This document shows, piece by piece, positions 45,315 through 54,918 of a DNA stretch of 64,000 nucleotides. Every line of letters begins with the position of its first letter. The stretch's first letter is position 1. Origin of the DNA: Maribacter arcticus (GTDB taxonomy: Bacteria > Bacteroidota > Bacteroidia > Flavobacteriales > Flavobacteriaceae); assembly GCF_900167935.1 (NCBI RefSeq), contig NZ_FUYL01000009.1, forward strand, positions 131,289 to 195,288, given 5' to 3'. Both the position numbers and the translations under genes were made by a program. The notes under the pieces are model-generated. The model did no database searches. It was given only the letters and a program-made list of their open reading frames with translations, and was not told the DNA's origin.

Positions 45315-46751
45315 ATGGACAATAAAAACTACAAGCCCTTCTTTTTAGTTACCATAATTATCACTCTCTTAATCGTTGCAATGCAATTGTATTGGAATTT
45401 TGAAATGTTTGCGTCTAACAAATCACAATATGTTTTCAAAGTTGAAAAAGCTTTTGAAGATGCTATTGAAACATACTACTTTGAGCTAGGCAAATCTGAT
45501 GTGTTAACCATTTTGGACACCGATTTTACTAATAAAAATGACAGCTTAAGCGGAGTACAGTTTTTAAATAAAAACCCTTTAAAGGAAATGTCTACATTCT
45601 TTAAAAAAAACTCCAATACAGAATCAATTGACTTTAGGGAAATAATTGACTCCTCACAGACTGAAAATAACTTTTTATTAGTTACAGGAAAATCTGCAAT
45701 GGATGATAATGTTTTAGCAGAATTAAAATTCAACAATATTACAGTTACTCAAACTCGAGACTCTATAGATTTTAAATTACTTAGGAAAATCACAGATAGT
45801 ATTTTTCTAAAAGAGAAAATAAAAAGCATTTATAACGTGCTACACTACAAAAAAGATACAATTTTTGGAAGTGATATTGTTCTAACAAACAAAACAGGTC
45901 TAATTGAATATTCTAGTACTTCTAATTACATCCCCAATCTTCAAAACTTAGAACTTGAATTCAATAATACTGAAAAACAAGCATTTTTTAAAAGTCTTAC
46001 TGGTATTATCCTTTCTTTAATTTTATCTCTTGGTATTCTTTTCAGCATCTACTATTTAATTAAAACGATAAATAAACAAAAACAACTTTCAAAAATAAAA
46101 GATGATTTTATCAGTAATATAACTCATGAATTTAAAACACCAATAGCAACGGTTTCTGCAGCTATTGAGGCATTAGGTAGCTTTAACGTTATACAGGATA
46201 AAGAAAAAACTAACACCTATTTAACTATATCTAACCAACAATTAAAAAAGTTAGATGTTATGGTAGAAAAACTTCTTGAGACTTCGGCACTTGATGAAAA
46301 TAATGTCAAACTAAATAAACACGTAGTTGACATTGTACCCCTTATCGAAAAACTATTGACTAAATACGAACTAATAACAAACACGAAAGAATTTAAATTA
46401 AATACCAATGTAAGTTCTCTAAAACTGAAAGTTGATTCATTCTACTTTTCTAGTGCTATTTCTAATCTTTTAGATAATGCTGAAAAATATGGAGGTCGAA
46501 AAATTGAAATAAAAATTACTCAAAATGTTAATTCAACTAATATCTCTATTAGAGATAATGGAAATTCTTTAAATCAAACTGACTCCTCTTATATTTTTGA
46601 TAAATTTTCACGAAAAGCAACGGGAAACAATCATGATGCAGCGGGTAGCGGTATTGGACTTTATTTCTCTAAAAAAGTTGTCGAAAAACATGGTGGTACA
46701 ATTACTCTAAAAGTTATGGAAGATTTTACTGAATTTATTATCACCATATGA
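45315..46751 (+). CDS. Sensor histidine kinase
   Basis: 478 residues: TM1 (about 10-28), a periplasmic sensor domain of about 200 residues with no recognised family, TM2 (about 228-250), no HAMP domain, H-box SNITHEFKTPIAT with phosphoacceptor H271, and an HATPase with N-box SNLLDNAEKYG and G-box AGSGIGLYFSKKVVEKHGG. It overlaps the response regulator by 4 bp. HAMP-less kinases of this build are usual in Bacteroidota. The signal is unknown. Confidence 0.93.
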   Translation: MDNKNYKPFFLVTIIITLLIVAMQLYWNFEMFASNKSQYVFKVEKAFEDAIETYYFELGKSDVLTILDTDFTNKNDSLSGVQFLNKNPLKEMSTFFKKNSNTESIDFREIIDSSQTENNFLLVTGKSAMDDNVLAELKFNNITVTQTRDSIDFKLLRKITDSIFLKEKIKSIYNVLHYKKDTIFGSDIVLTNKTGLIEYSSTSNYIPNLQNLELEFNNTEKQAFFKSLTGIILSLILSLGILFSIYYLIKTINKQKQLSKIKDDFISNITHEFKTPIATVSAAIEALGSFNVIQDKEKTNTYLTISNQQLKKLDVMVEKLLETSALDENNVKLNKHVVDIVPLIEKLLTKYELITNTKEFKLNTNVSSLKLKVDSFYFSSAISNLLDNAEKYGGRKIEIKITQNVNSTNISIRDNGNSLNQTDSSYIFDKFSRKATGNNHDAAGSGIGLYFSKKVVEKHGGTITLKVMEDFTEFIITI

Positions 46752-47428
46752 ATCAAAAGATGAAAATACTATATGCTGAAGATGAAGAATCATTAGCCTT
46801 AATAGTCAAAGAGAGCTTAGAGTCTAAAGATTTTGAGGTACTTCATTGTAATAATGGGGATGATGCTTTGGAAATTTTCGATATTAAAAACCCAGACATT
46901 ATTGTTCTAGATATCATGATGCCTAAAAAGGATGGATTTACCGTGGCTAAAGAAATAAGACAAAAAGACAAAAATGTCCCCATTATTTTCCTTACCGCAA
47001 AAATTCAAACAAAAGATGTGGTCCTAGGTTTTGAATTGGGTGCCAATGATTACTTAAAAAAACCTTTTAGTATCGAAGAGCTTATTGTTAGAATACATTC
47101 TTTATTAAACAGAAGAACGAGGAAATCTATAGAACAAAACATAAAAATTGGCAGCTATACGTTTAATCACATAAAACAACAATTAGTAAAGGATGAAGTT
47201 TCTATAAGCCTTACACACAGAGAGTCAGAATTATTGTTTTATTTATGCAAAAACAGAAATGATATTTTAGAGCGAACTTTTATTTTAAATAAAATTTGGG
47301 GAGATGATGATTTCTATAATGCCCGTAGTATGGATGTCTTTATCACTAAGTTAAGAAAAAAACTAAAAAAGGATAATACTATACAAATAATCAACATACG
47401 TGGTATCGGATATAAACTGATTTGCTGA
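46748..47428 (+). CDS. OmpR/PhoB-family response regulator
   Basis: 226 residues. Receiver domain with acidic pocket ED (11-12), phosphoacceptor D55 (IIVLDIMMPKKDG), T/S and K (FLTAK, about 82; YLKKPFS, about 104). C-terminal winged helix (about 130-226; LTHRESELLFYLCKNRN, RSMDVFITKLRKKL, IINIRGIGYKL). An internal Met at codon 5 could be the real start. It probably binds the GTTAA repeats at 45248. Confidence 0.94.
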   Translation: MNQKMKILYAEDEESLALIVKESLESKDFEVLHCNNGDDALEIFDIKNPDIIVLDIMMPKKDGFTVAKEIRQKDKNVPIIFLTAKIQTKDVVLGFELGANDYLKKPFSIEELIVRIHSLLNRRTRKSIEQNIKIGSYTFNHIKQQLVKDEVSISLTHRESELLFYLCKNRNDILERTFILNKIWGDDDFYNARSMDVFITKLRKKLKKDNTIQIINIRGIGYKLIC

Positions 47429-47571
47429 TTAGACAAGCCTGTTCATTATTAGTGATTAAATACTAAACATGTCATTCGTCCAAAAGGACATACTATTTTT
47501 CTTAATGCATAATTTACTTTGTATATTGTGCGTTATAATTTTCACTTAACTAACCGTTAAATAAACTCAAA

Positions 47572-48186
47572 ATGCATATTGCCGTAGCTGGAAATATTGG
47601 TGCAGGTAAAACAACCCTAACCAGATTACTTTCAAAACATTATAAGTGGGAAGCGCATTTTGAGGATGTTGTCGAGAATCCATATTTAGATGATTTTTAT
47701 AATCAAATGGAACGATGGAGTTTCAACCTTCAAATCTACTTTTTAAATAGTCGATACCGCCAAATCTTACAAATTAAAGAAAGCGGCAAAGAAGTTATAC
47801 AGGATAGAACCATTTACGAGGATGCACATATCTTCGCCCCCAACCTTCATGCCATGGGCTTGATGACAAATCGTGATTTTCAAAACTACTCTAGTCTATT
47901 CGATTTGATGGAGAGTTTTGTTGAACCGCCAGATCTTCTTATCTATTTACGAAGCTCTATTCCTAATTTGGTAAAACAAATACATAAGCGTGGTCGTGAA
48001 TACGAAAACACTATTTCTATTGACTACCTAAGCCGTTTGAACGAGCGATATGAAGCATGGGTTCATGGCTATGAAAAAGGAAACTTACTTATCATCGATG
48101 TTGATGATTTAGATTTCGTTGACAACCCTGAAGATTTAGGAATTATACTAAACAAAATTGACGCTGAAATCAACGGCCTTTTTTAA
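47572..48186 (+). CDS. Deoxynucleoside kinase
   Basis: 204 residues of the dNK/dGK family: P-loop AGNIGAGKTTLTRLL, the ERS-like substrate motif in QDRTIYEDAHIFA, and the lid region HKRGREYENTISIDYLSRLNERYE. It phosphorylates salvaged deoxynucleosides; specificity is not readable. Head of a plus-strand group with pabB (27 bp gap) and pabC. TTTACTTTG upstream (about 47513) may be its promoter box. Confidence 0.92.
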   Translation: MHIAVAGNIGAGKTTLTRLLSKHYKWEAHFEDVVENPYLDDFYNQMERWSFNLQIYFLNSRYRQILQIKESGKEVIQDRTIYEDAHIFAPNLHAMGLMTNRDFQNYSSLFDLMESFVEPPDLLIYLRSSIPNLVKQIHKRGREYENTISIDYLSRLNERYEAWVHGYEKGNLLIIDVDDLDFVDNPEDLGIILNKIDAEINGLF

Positions 48187-48212
48187 ACTCACCGTATCTA
48201 AGCTCAAATTCA

Positions 48213-49187
48213 TTGAAAGATTTTGAAAAGAAGGTTACCGACTTTCTTCACGAAGAAAAACCATTTTTATTTATAATAGACTTTAATAAGTCTAAAAAAC
48301 TGGTGTATTCACTTGAGGAAGCAGCCGAACAAAACATCTATTTCAATATTAAAGGAAAAGGAAACGACAATCATCTAGACTCTAGAATACTAGATGACAG
48401 TCTGATAAATTTACACCCTGAACCTATCTCAAAAGAAATCTATCAGAAAGCTTTTGACACGGTTAAAAAGGAATTGAATACTGGCAATAGCTTTTTACTA
48501 AACCTTACATTCCCAACTACTCTTAATACAACAGCAAATTTAAAAGAGATTTATCGAAAAGCATCAGCGCCATACAAGCTACTATACAAAGATAAATTCG
48601 TGCTTTTCTCACCAGAGTGTTATCTAATAATCAAGAACGATGCTATTTTCTCGTACCCCATGAAAGGGACAATAAATAGCGCTATACCAAACGCAAAAGA
48701 ATTACTACTTTCTAATAAAAAGGAACAATACGAACACAATACTATTGTAGACCTAATTAGAAACGATCTTTCTATAATTGCTAAAAAAGTAAAGGTCAAT
48801 AAATTTAGATATATTGAAAAAATAAAAAAAGGCAATCAAGAACTACTGCAAACTAGCTCCGAGATACAAGGTGAGCTACCCAAAAACTGGAAAGATAATT
48901 TCGCAAATTTGTTACTGAAGACTTTACCCGCTGGATCTATAAGCGGAGCTCCAAAAAAGAAAACGATAGATATTATTGAGCATGTTGAAATTATGCCTCG
49001 CGGATTTTACACTGGCATTTTCGGAGTCTTTGATGGTACCCAAATTGATAGTGCCGTTAGTATTAGGTATATTGAACAAATTGACGGACAACTACATTAC
49101 AAAAGTGGTGGCGGTATAACCCACTTAAGTAAGCTAGATGAGGAATATCAAGAACTTTTAGAAAAAATATATGTACCCACTATTTGA
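48213..49187 (+). CDS. pabB: Aminodeoxychorismate synthase component I
   Basis: 324-residue chorismate-binding enzyme making 4-amino-4-deoxychorismate for folate. Short form lacking the N-terminal Trp-binding region of long PabB/TrpE. Motifs: FSYPMKGTI, EHNTIVDLIRNDLSIIAKKV, LLQTSSEIQG, LPAGSISGAPKKKTIDIIE and GFYTGIFGVFDG. The only suitable start is TTG at 48213; no in-frame ATG precedes the conserved part. It overlaps pabC by 17 bp. Confidence 0.9.
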   Translation: MKDFEKKVTDFLHEEKPFLFIIDFNKSKKLVYSLEEAAEQNIYFNIKGKGNDNHLDSRILDDSLINLHPEPISKEIYQKAFDTVKKELNTGNSFLLNLTFPTTLNTTANLKEIYRKASAPYKLLYKDKFVLFSPECYLIIKNDAIFSYPMKGTINSAIPNAKELLLSNKKEQYEHNTIVDLIRNDLSIIAKKVKVNKFRYIEKIKKGNQELLQTSSEIQGELPKNWKDNFANLLLKTLPAGSISGAPKKKTIDIIEHVEIMPRGFYTGIFGVFDGTQIDSAVSIRYIEQIDGQLHYKSGGGITHLSKLDEEYQELLEKIYVPTI

Positions 49188-49773
49188 ATCTGTATGTATT
49201 GCGAATGGTGAGATTCAAAATGCCTTTTACCATGAATCGAGGTTCAAATTATCTTTTTATGCCTTTTTTGGATTCGAGGCAAAATATTCTTTATTTGACA
49301 AAGTAATTTTACCGCAGATTGACAAATCTCTAAAATGTAAATTGAGAATCGAATACAATGAAATTGGTACTAAATGGACAATTTCCGAATACCTCAATAC
49401 TTTACCCACAAGCCTATTGTTACTAAAAGATAATGAAATTGACTACAGATTAAAATATGCTGACCGAAAACACTTAAACCACCTTTATCATCAAAAAATA
49501 AACTTTGAAGATGTTTTAATCATTAAGAACGGATTCGTTACCGATGCGACCTACTCCAATATTCTATTTACTGATGGATATAAAATAGTAACCCCTTCTA
49601 CCCCTCTATTACTCGGTACTTGCAGAACAAGGCTTCTTGCTGAAGAAAAGATCACAGAAGTCCCTATTAAAGCAGCTTCTATTCACTTATTCAAAAGCTT
49701 TCAATTAATTAATGCTTTAAACGATTTTGATGAAAACAGGTGGATACCTATACAAAATATTGTAATCACATAG
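49171..49773 (+). CDS. pabC: Aminotransferase class IV, probable aminodeoxychorismate lyase
   Basis: 200-residue PLP fold-type IV protein, shorter than typical PabC (about 270). ESVCIANGEIQNAFYHESR opens the domain, KHLNHLYHQKI contains the probable PLP lysine region, and VTDATYSNILF is the conserved SxxxN stretch (usually E/T-xx-NIF). Overlap with pabB strongly suggests that it releases pyruvate from aminodeoxychorismate to give p-aminobenzoate. Confidence 0.87.
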   Translation: MYPLFESVCIANGEIQNAFYHESRFKLSFYAFFGFEAKYSLFDKVILPQIDKSLKCKLRIEYNEIGTKWTISEYLNTLPTSLLLLKDNEIDYRLKYADRKHLNHLYHQKINFEDVLIIKNGFVTDATYSNILFTDGYKIVTPSTPLLLGTCRTRLLAEEKITEVPIKAASIHLFKSFQLINALNDFDENRWIPIQNIVIT

Positions 49774-49776
49774 TTT

Positions 49777-50805
49777 TTAGATAAATCCGTTTTCTTTCGC
49801 ATGCGCGATTGCCTCCTCTGTTTTATTTACCATTAAAAAAGGAATATCCTTGAAGTCTAAAAATAAATTTTCAATCCGTTTCATTCGTTTTGAATGGTTT
49901 ACGCTTCGCAGGTAAATCGCTTTTATTCTCCCTGGAAACAAGCTGGAAATTTCTTGGTAAATATCTCCATCTTTCTCTCCGCTATCACCTATTAATATAA
50001 ATGGCAAATTAGGATACGCTTTTAGTAGATTACTGATTTCTCGTTGCTTTTGTGGTTTCTCATCATTCTTTTTACGCATTCTAAAACTAGCTATACTACG
50101 CAATAGAATAGGCCCTTTAGGAAAGCTATTTGTTTTTAAAAAGAGTTCAAGATATCGGTATAAATTCCAAGGGCTATGACTCACATAAAATAAGGGGTTG
50201 GCTTCACTTCCTGTTTTCCCGTTGTGGAGTTTCATGTAAAAGTCAGAAGCACCTTCAAGTTGCCTACGCTTTGTAGCGCGTTTAAACATGGTATTTATTA
50301 TTACCTTCCATTTTAGTGAAGATACTACACCGGTATGTAAAATAGTATCGTCTATATCACTTATGACCCCGAATTTAGCATGCTCATTAGGAATCAGCAT
50401 TTCACCTGTAAATCGATTTTGTAGTACTACTTCCCTTTTTAAGTTTGGATTGCTAAATGACAGTTCAAAACTCAGCCAACCCTCATCATTTGCTAAACTT
50501 TGAAGGCCCTCAATATTCTTATCAAATAAGTAATACCCATCATCATCAGTAGTCCCTTGTACCGTTTCTCCGTTGGCAAAAGTAATTTTAAGAGCTGTAT
50601 TTCTAACTTCATCCGTTTCAAACCGCTTCCAAGTATTCCCCATCAAATTGAAAATACCTTTTTGGTCTAAATCAATATTTTCATCCTCAATAGCGCGACC
50701 ACGTACATACAGCCGGGTTCCACTTCCGTATGACTGAAAGTTGATAATTTGAAGTTTGTCTTTCTTAAAAATACCCATGGCGTTAAAATTACGGTCTTTC
50801 GACAA
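49777..50805 (-). CDS. App1-family (DUF2183) phosphatase
   Basis: 342 residues. The C-terminal half has the HAD-like signature DIDDTILHTG (about 151-160), VSHSPWNLY and ILIGDSGEKDGDIYQEI, as in yeast App1 phosphatidate phosphatase. The N-terminal half is a beta-rich domain (LYVRGRAIEDENID...). It is likely a lipid or phosphoprotein phosphatase in the cytoplasm or at the membrane. The start may be the second Met (50778). Convergent with pabC with 3 bp between; divergent from the TonB-like gene. Confidence 0.88.
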   Translation of the reverse strand: MSKDRNFNAMGIFKKDKLQIINFQSYGSGTRLYVRGRAIEDENIDLDQKGIFNLMGNTWKRFETDEVRNTALKITFANGETVQGTTDDDGYYLFDKNIEGLQSLANDEGWLSFELSFSNPNLKREVVLQNRFTGEMLIPNEHAKFGVISDIDDTILHTGVVSSLKWKVIINTMFKRATKRRQLEGASDFYMKLHNGKTGSEANPLFYVSHSPWNLYRYLELFLKTNSFPKGPILLRSIASFRMRKKNDEKPQKQREISNLLKAYPNLPFILIGDSGEKDGDIYQEISSLFPGRIKAIYLRSVNHSKRMKRIENLFLDFKDIPFLMVNKTEEAIAHAKENGFI

Positions 50806-51014
50806 CCTTTAAAATTTTTATTTCAATAAATACCACTTTTAAGTCACTACATAAACCATTTATGATAGTACTAATCAGATTTAAAAGTCAATTCCCTCAG
50901 TGAAAACTACCATTGACTCATTTCTCGTTTCACAACCTCTTTCTAAAGAATAGCTTTATGGAAGCAAAAGAATAATAACCGCACTTGTTCGCAACAAGTC
51001 TAAATCTCTAAATT

Positions 51015-51716
51015 ATGGAACCAAAAAAAAATCCACAGCAAGACCTCAACAAAAAGAGTAGCATGTATTTCGTATTCGGACTACTATTAGTATTGGCCAT
51101 GGTATACGTAGCCTTAGAATGGAAGTCGTTTGAATCTGATAGGCATATCGATGAAGCCATGAATACTAACGAAAGTGAAATAGAAGAAGACCTAGTTGAG
51201 AAGTTCAAAATTGAAGAACCTGAAGTCAAACAAGTTTTACCACAAGAAATTAAAATTGAAGAGAATGATGCCGAAATCGAGGAAACGGAAGTAATTTCCT
51301 CAGAAGCAGACCCCGAAACTGAGGTTTTAGAAGCTACAGATTTAGAAGTTATTGACGTACCCGACGAAGTAGAGGTAAATTGGGTGACTATTGAAGAAGT
51401 TCCTGTTTTTCCAGGTTGTGAAGATGAAAAGGACAAGAGGGCTTGTTTTAATGACATGATGCAAAAACATATTCGAAAAAACTTCAGGTATCCAGAATTG
51501 GCACAAGAAATGGGACTTCAAGGCAGAGTAAGTACGCAATTCATCATTAATAAAGATGGAAGTATTGGCACTATTCAAAAAAGAGGGCCACATGAATTAT
51601 TAGAAAATGAAGCAGCACGCATACTTTCTAAACTACCAAAAATGACACCGGGCATGCAACGTGGAACAGCAGTTAAAGTTCCTTTCAGTATTCCTATCAC
51701 TTTTAAATTACAATAA
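51015..51716 (+). CDS. TonB-family energy transducer
   Basis: 233 residues. Cytoplasmic start, one transmembrane segment (about 17-36, YFVFGLLLVLAMVYVAL), an acidic periplasmic spacer rich in Glu (about 45-125) in place of the usual Pro-rich spacer, and a C-terminal TonB domain (about 135-233: VPVFPGCEDEKDKRACFNDMM, YPELAQEMGLQGRVSTQFIINKDGSI, KVPFSIPITFKL). A perfect hairpin ACTTGTT-CGC-AACAAGT sits at 50983-50999 in its leader. No exbB/exbD nearby. Confidence 0.9.
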   Translation: MEPKKNPQQDLNKKSSMYFVFGLLLVLAMVYVALEWKSFESDRHIDEAMNTNESEIEEDLVEKFKIEEPEVKQVLPQEIKIEENDAEIEETEVISSEADPETEVLEATDLEVIDVPDEVEVNWVTIEEVPVFPGCEDEKDKRACFNDMMQKHIRKNFRYPELAQEMGLQGRVSTQFIINKDGSIGTIQKRGPHELLENEAARILSKLPKMTPGMQRGTAVKVPFSIPITFKLQ

Positions 51717-51726
51717 GTTAAAGCAT

Positions 51727-51762
51727 AAAAAAAGCCATCAGCAATACTGATGGCTTTTTTTT
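51727..51762. terminator. Bidirectional terminator
   Basis: Stem GCCATCAG / CTGATGGC with A7 left and T8 right, between the convergent TonB-like gene and hppA. Confidence 0.92.
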
Positions 51763-51778
51763 ATATTCTAAGCATCAA

Positions 51779-54202
51779 TTATTTGTTAATCTCTACTTTT
51801 TCAATAGTTACTTCTGTTGCTGTTCCTTTTTTAAGAACATTTGCATTTTCAAATTCAGCCAATTGCGCTTCTACTTCAGCTTTAGTTCCATTATAAACCA
51901 CCTCTTCAGTAACCGATTCGCCATTAATCGTAGTAGTATATGTTACGGTAGCTTCTGCTAAATCAGCACTTTCTACATTCATTTCTATTGTAACTTCATT
52001 CGTTTCATTTTGTACCGCAACACCTTCTTCTGCATGTCCACCCAATATTGGCGCAATTACCAAACCAATTAAACAAGTCAGTTTTATTAAAATGTTCATT
52101 GAAGGACCTGATGTATCTTTGAAAGGATCGCCAACTGTATCTCCTGTTACTGCTGCTTTGTGAGCTTCAGAACCTTTATAGGTCATTTCACCATTAATCT
52201 CAACACCAGCTTCAAATGATTTCTTAGCGTTATCCCAAGCACCACCAGCGTTATTTTGGAATATAGCCCATAATACACCTGAAACAGTAACACCTGCCAT
52301 ATAACCACCTAACATCTCTGCAATAGCTAATTTGTTCATTCCAAATAATAAGGGTGCAAAAGCAATCAATAACGGGAAACCGATAGTCAATAAACCTGGC
52401 AACATCATCTCTCTAAGAGAAGCTTGTGTAGAAATAGCAACACATTTATCATATTCTGGCTTACCCGTACCTTCCATAATACCAGGAATTTCTTTAAACT
52501 GACGTCTAACTTCCTGAACCATTTCCATTGCAGCTTTACCAACAGCGTTCATCGCTAAGGCAGAAAATACTACTGGTACCATACCACCAACGAATAACAT
52601 TGCTAATACTGGAGCTTTGAATATATTAATACCATCAATACCAGTGAATGTTACATAAGCAGCAAACAATGCTAAAGAAGTTAATGCTGCAGAAGCAATG
52701 GCAAAACCTTTACCAGTTGCAGCCGTAGTGTTACCTACAGAATCTAAAATGTCTGTTCTTTCTCTTACGATAGGCTCTTGCTCACTCATTTCTGCAATAC
52801 CTCCAGCGTTATCAGATATAGGACCAAAAGCATCTATAGCTAATTGCATAGCAGTAGTTGCCATCATTGCTGATGCCGCTAGTGCTACACCATAAAAACC
52901 TGCAAAAGCATAAGACGACCATATAGCAGCCGCAAATAACAATACAGATGGGAAAGTAGAAATCATACCTGTCGCCAAACCTGCAATTATATTCGTACCT
53001 GCACCCGTAGAAGATTGTTGAACAATTTTTAAGATTGGACTTTTTCCTAATCCTGTGTAATATTCTGTTACTGAAGAAATTCCTGCACCAACTACTAAAC
53101 CAACTAGCGTTGCATAAAATACACGCATCGAAGAAATTTCTTTTAAACCTTCACCAAAGAAATTCATTTGCATTGTTTCAGGTAACATCCAAGTTACTAA
53201 ACCAAAGCACGATACAGCAACTAAAGCTATAGATACCCAATTTCCTAGGTTTAAAGCTCCCATTACTTGAGATTCTTTAGCATCGTTACTCTTTATTTTT
53301 ACTAGCATCGTTCCAATTACAGAAATAATAATTCCAACCCCTGCAATTGACATTGGCAATAAAATTGGACCAATACCACCAAAGGCATCAGCAATATTTC
53401 CACCCATATCTTTAATCACATAGTTACCAAGAACCATTGCAGCTAAAACTGTAGCTACATAAGAACCGAATAAATCTGCTCCCATTCCTGCAACATCACC
53501 TACGTTGTCGCCAACGTTATCGGCAATAGTTGCTGGGTTACGAGGATCATCTTCTGGTATACCTGCTTCTACCTTACCCACTAAATCTGCACCAACATCT
53601 GCAGCTTTCGTGTAGATACCACCACCTACACGTGCAAACAATGCAATAGATTCAGCACCTAATGAAAAACCTGCAAGAGTTTCAAGTACAATAGTCATAT
53701 CCATAGTCGTAGTCCAAACACCTCCCATAAAAAATTGGAAGAATAGAATAAAAAATATGGTAAGACCTAGAACTGCTAAACCTGCAACACCCAGACCCAT
53801 AACGGTACCACCACCAAATGAAATTTTCAATGCATTAGGCAAACTTGTACGGGCGGCTTGTGTGGTACGAACATTCGTTTTCGTAGCGATTTTCATACCT
53901 ATGTTTCCTGCAAAGGCTGAAAAAATAGCTCCAAAAATGAATGCTACCACAATTAACCAATGTGTTGTTGGTACTACAAATGAAACTATTGCAAGTAAAA
54001 CACTTACTATTACTACGAATATGGACAAAAGTTTATATTCTGCACTTAAAAAAGCTAGAGCGCCTTCATAAATGTAATCTGATATTTCTTTCATTTTCCC
54101 ATCTCCGGCATCTTGTTTCATTACCCAAGACCTCTTGATACCCATATAAATTAGGCCTAAAACAGCCATTACTATTGGCATATAAATCATTAGTGACTCC
54201 AT
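51779..54202 (-). CDS. hppA: Membrane-bound ion-pumping pyrophosphatase
   Basis: 807 residues, about 16 transmembrane segments. PPi hydrolysis drives cation export; the PPi site is [33 protein letters not shown]. The segment [18 protein letters not shown] has Ala where K+-independent pumps have Lys, so it should be K+-dependent; Na+ transport is likely, but Na+ versus H+ is not settled by eye. After the last membrane helix (ending about 725) there is an extra acidic beta-like tail of about 80 residues, not part of the core enzyme. A TACTTTAG promoter box lies at about 54240. Confidence 0.94.
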   Translation of the reverse strand: MESLMIYMPIVMAVLGLIYMGIKRSWVMKQDAGDGKMKEISDYIYEGALAFLSAEYKLLSIFVVIVSVLLAIVSFVVPTTHWLIVVAFIFGAIFSAFAGNIGMKIATKTNVRTTQAARTSLPNALKISFGGGTVMGLGVAGLAVLGLTIFFILFFQFFMGGVWTTTMDMTIVLETLAGFSLGAESIALFARVGGGIYTKAADVGADLVGKVEAGIPEDDPRNPATIADNVGDNVGDVAGMGADLFGSYVATVLAAMVLGNYVIKDMGGNIADAFGGIGPILLPMSIAGVGIIISVIGTMLVKIKSNDAKESQVMGALNLGNWVSIALVAVSCFGLVTWMLPETMQMNFFGEGLKEISSMRVFYATLVGLVVGAGISSVTEYYTGLGKSPILKIVQQSSTGAGTNIIAGLATGMISTFPSVLLFAAAIWSSYAFAGFYGVALAASAMMATTAMQLAIDAFGPISDNAGGIAEMSEQEPIVRERTDILDSVGNTTAATGKGFAIASAALTSLALFAAYVTFTGIDGINIFKAPVLAMLFVGGMVPVVFSALAMNAVGKAAMEMVQEVRRQFKEIPGIMEGTGKPEYDKCVAISTQASLREMMLPGLLTIGFPLLIAFAPLLFGMNKLAIAEMLGGYMAGVTVSGVLWAIFQNNAGGAWDNAKKSFEAGVEINGEMTYKGSEAHKAAVTGDTVGDPFKDTSGPSMNILIKLTCLIGLVIAPILGGHAEEGVAVQNETNEVTIEMNVESADLAEATVTYTTTINGESVTEEVVYNGTKAEVEAQLAEFENANVLKKGTATEVTIEKVEINK

Positions 54203-54264
54203 TTAATCTGTTGTTTGTTTAGTTATAAAATTAGCGCGGCTAAAGTAGTAAATTAGAATAGAAT

Positions 54265-54302
54265 AAAAAAAAGCCACTTTTTTATACAAAAAGTGGCTTT
54301 AA
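54265..54302 (-). terminator. Terminator of the soluble pyrophosphatase gene
   Basis: Minus-strand stem AAAGCCACTTTTT / AAAAAGTGGCTTT followed by a U-run; it sits between ppa and hppA, so the two pyrophosphatases are separate transcripts. Confidence 0.88.
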
Positions 54303-54318
54303 AACTGAATAAAATTAT

Positions 54319-54846
54319 TTAAATCACAAAAGTTCGCTTTGCTTTGTGCTCACTTTCGTTATATCTCTTCACACATTCGTGGTATATTTCTATTGCCTCC
54401 TTAGCATCTCCCCAACCGCCAGTATCTACTTTTTTCTCTTCTAAATCTTTATATACCTGAAAGAAATGTTCAATTTCTTTTAATCTATGAGGATTCAAAT
54501 CACTGATATCATTGTTGTTACTCCAAATTGGGTCAGAAACAGGCACACAGATAATTTTCTCATCTGGTCCTTTTTCATCGGTCATATGAAACACACCTAT
54601 TGGCTTCACTTCCATTACTGTCATTGGGTAGGTTGGCTCCGTTCCCATTACCAAAACGTCAAGTGGATCCTTATCTAAGGCCAATGTTTCTGGAACAAAC
54701 CCATAATCACCTGGGTACATCATGGAAGAAAAAAGCATACGATCAAATCGTATTTTATGTAAAGCAAAATCGTATTCGTATTTATTTCTACTTCCTTTCG
54801 GAATCTCTATTAACACATCAAAGGTCAATCCTTTAGCTGCTGCCAT
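54319..54846 (-). CDS. ppa: Soluble inorganic pyrophosphatase, family I
   Basis: 175 residues, normal length. EIPKGSRNKYEYD, MYPGDYGFVPETLALDKDPLDVLVMG (the DxDPxD metal site) and KEIEHFFQVYKDLEEKKVDTGGWGDAKEA are family motifs. It hydrolyses PPi to phosphate without conserving energy, next door to the energy-conserving HppA. Confidence 0.96.
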   Translation of the reverse strand: MAAAKGLTFDVLIEIPKGSRNKYEYDFALHKIRFDRMLFSSMMYPGDYGFVPETLALDKDPLDVLVMGTEPTYPMTVMEVKPIGVFHMTDEKGPDEKIICVPVSDPIWSNNNDISDLNPHRLKEIEHFFQVYKDLEEKKVDTGGWGDAKEAIEIYHECVKRYNESEHKAKRTFVI

Positions 54847-54918
54847 ATTTTAAGTTGTTTAATTTATAGTTGTCTATGAAACGGTACTTCTCTGTTATAA
54901 TTGTAAAAAATAAATGAA

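Noticed and set aside
50983-50999. Perfect small palindrome ACTTGTT-CGC-AACAAGT before the TonB-like gene
   Set aside because: Real, but short; without a second copy or a regulator nearby I did not promote it to an operator call.
51008-51457. Ser/Thr-rich minus-strand ORF opposite the TonB-like gene
   Set aside because: Composition is the reverse complement of the Glu-rich spacer; the TonB domain on the plus strand is unambiguous.
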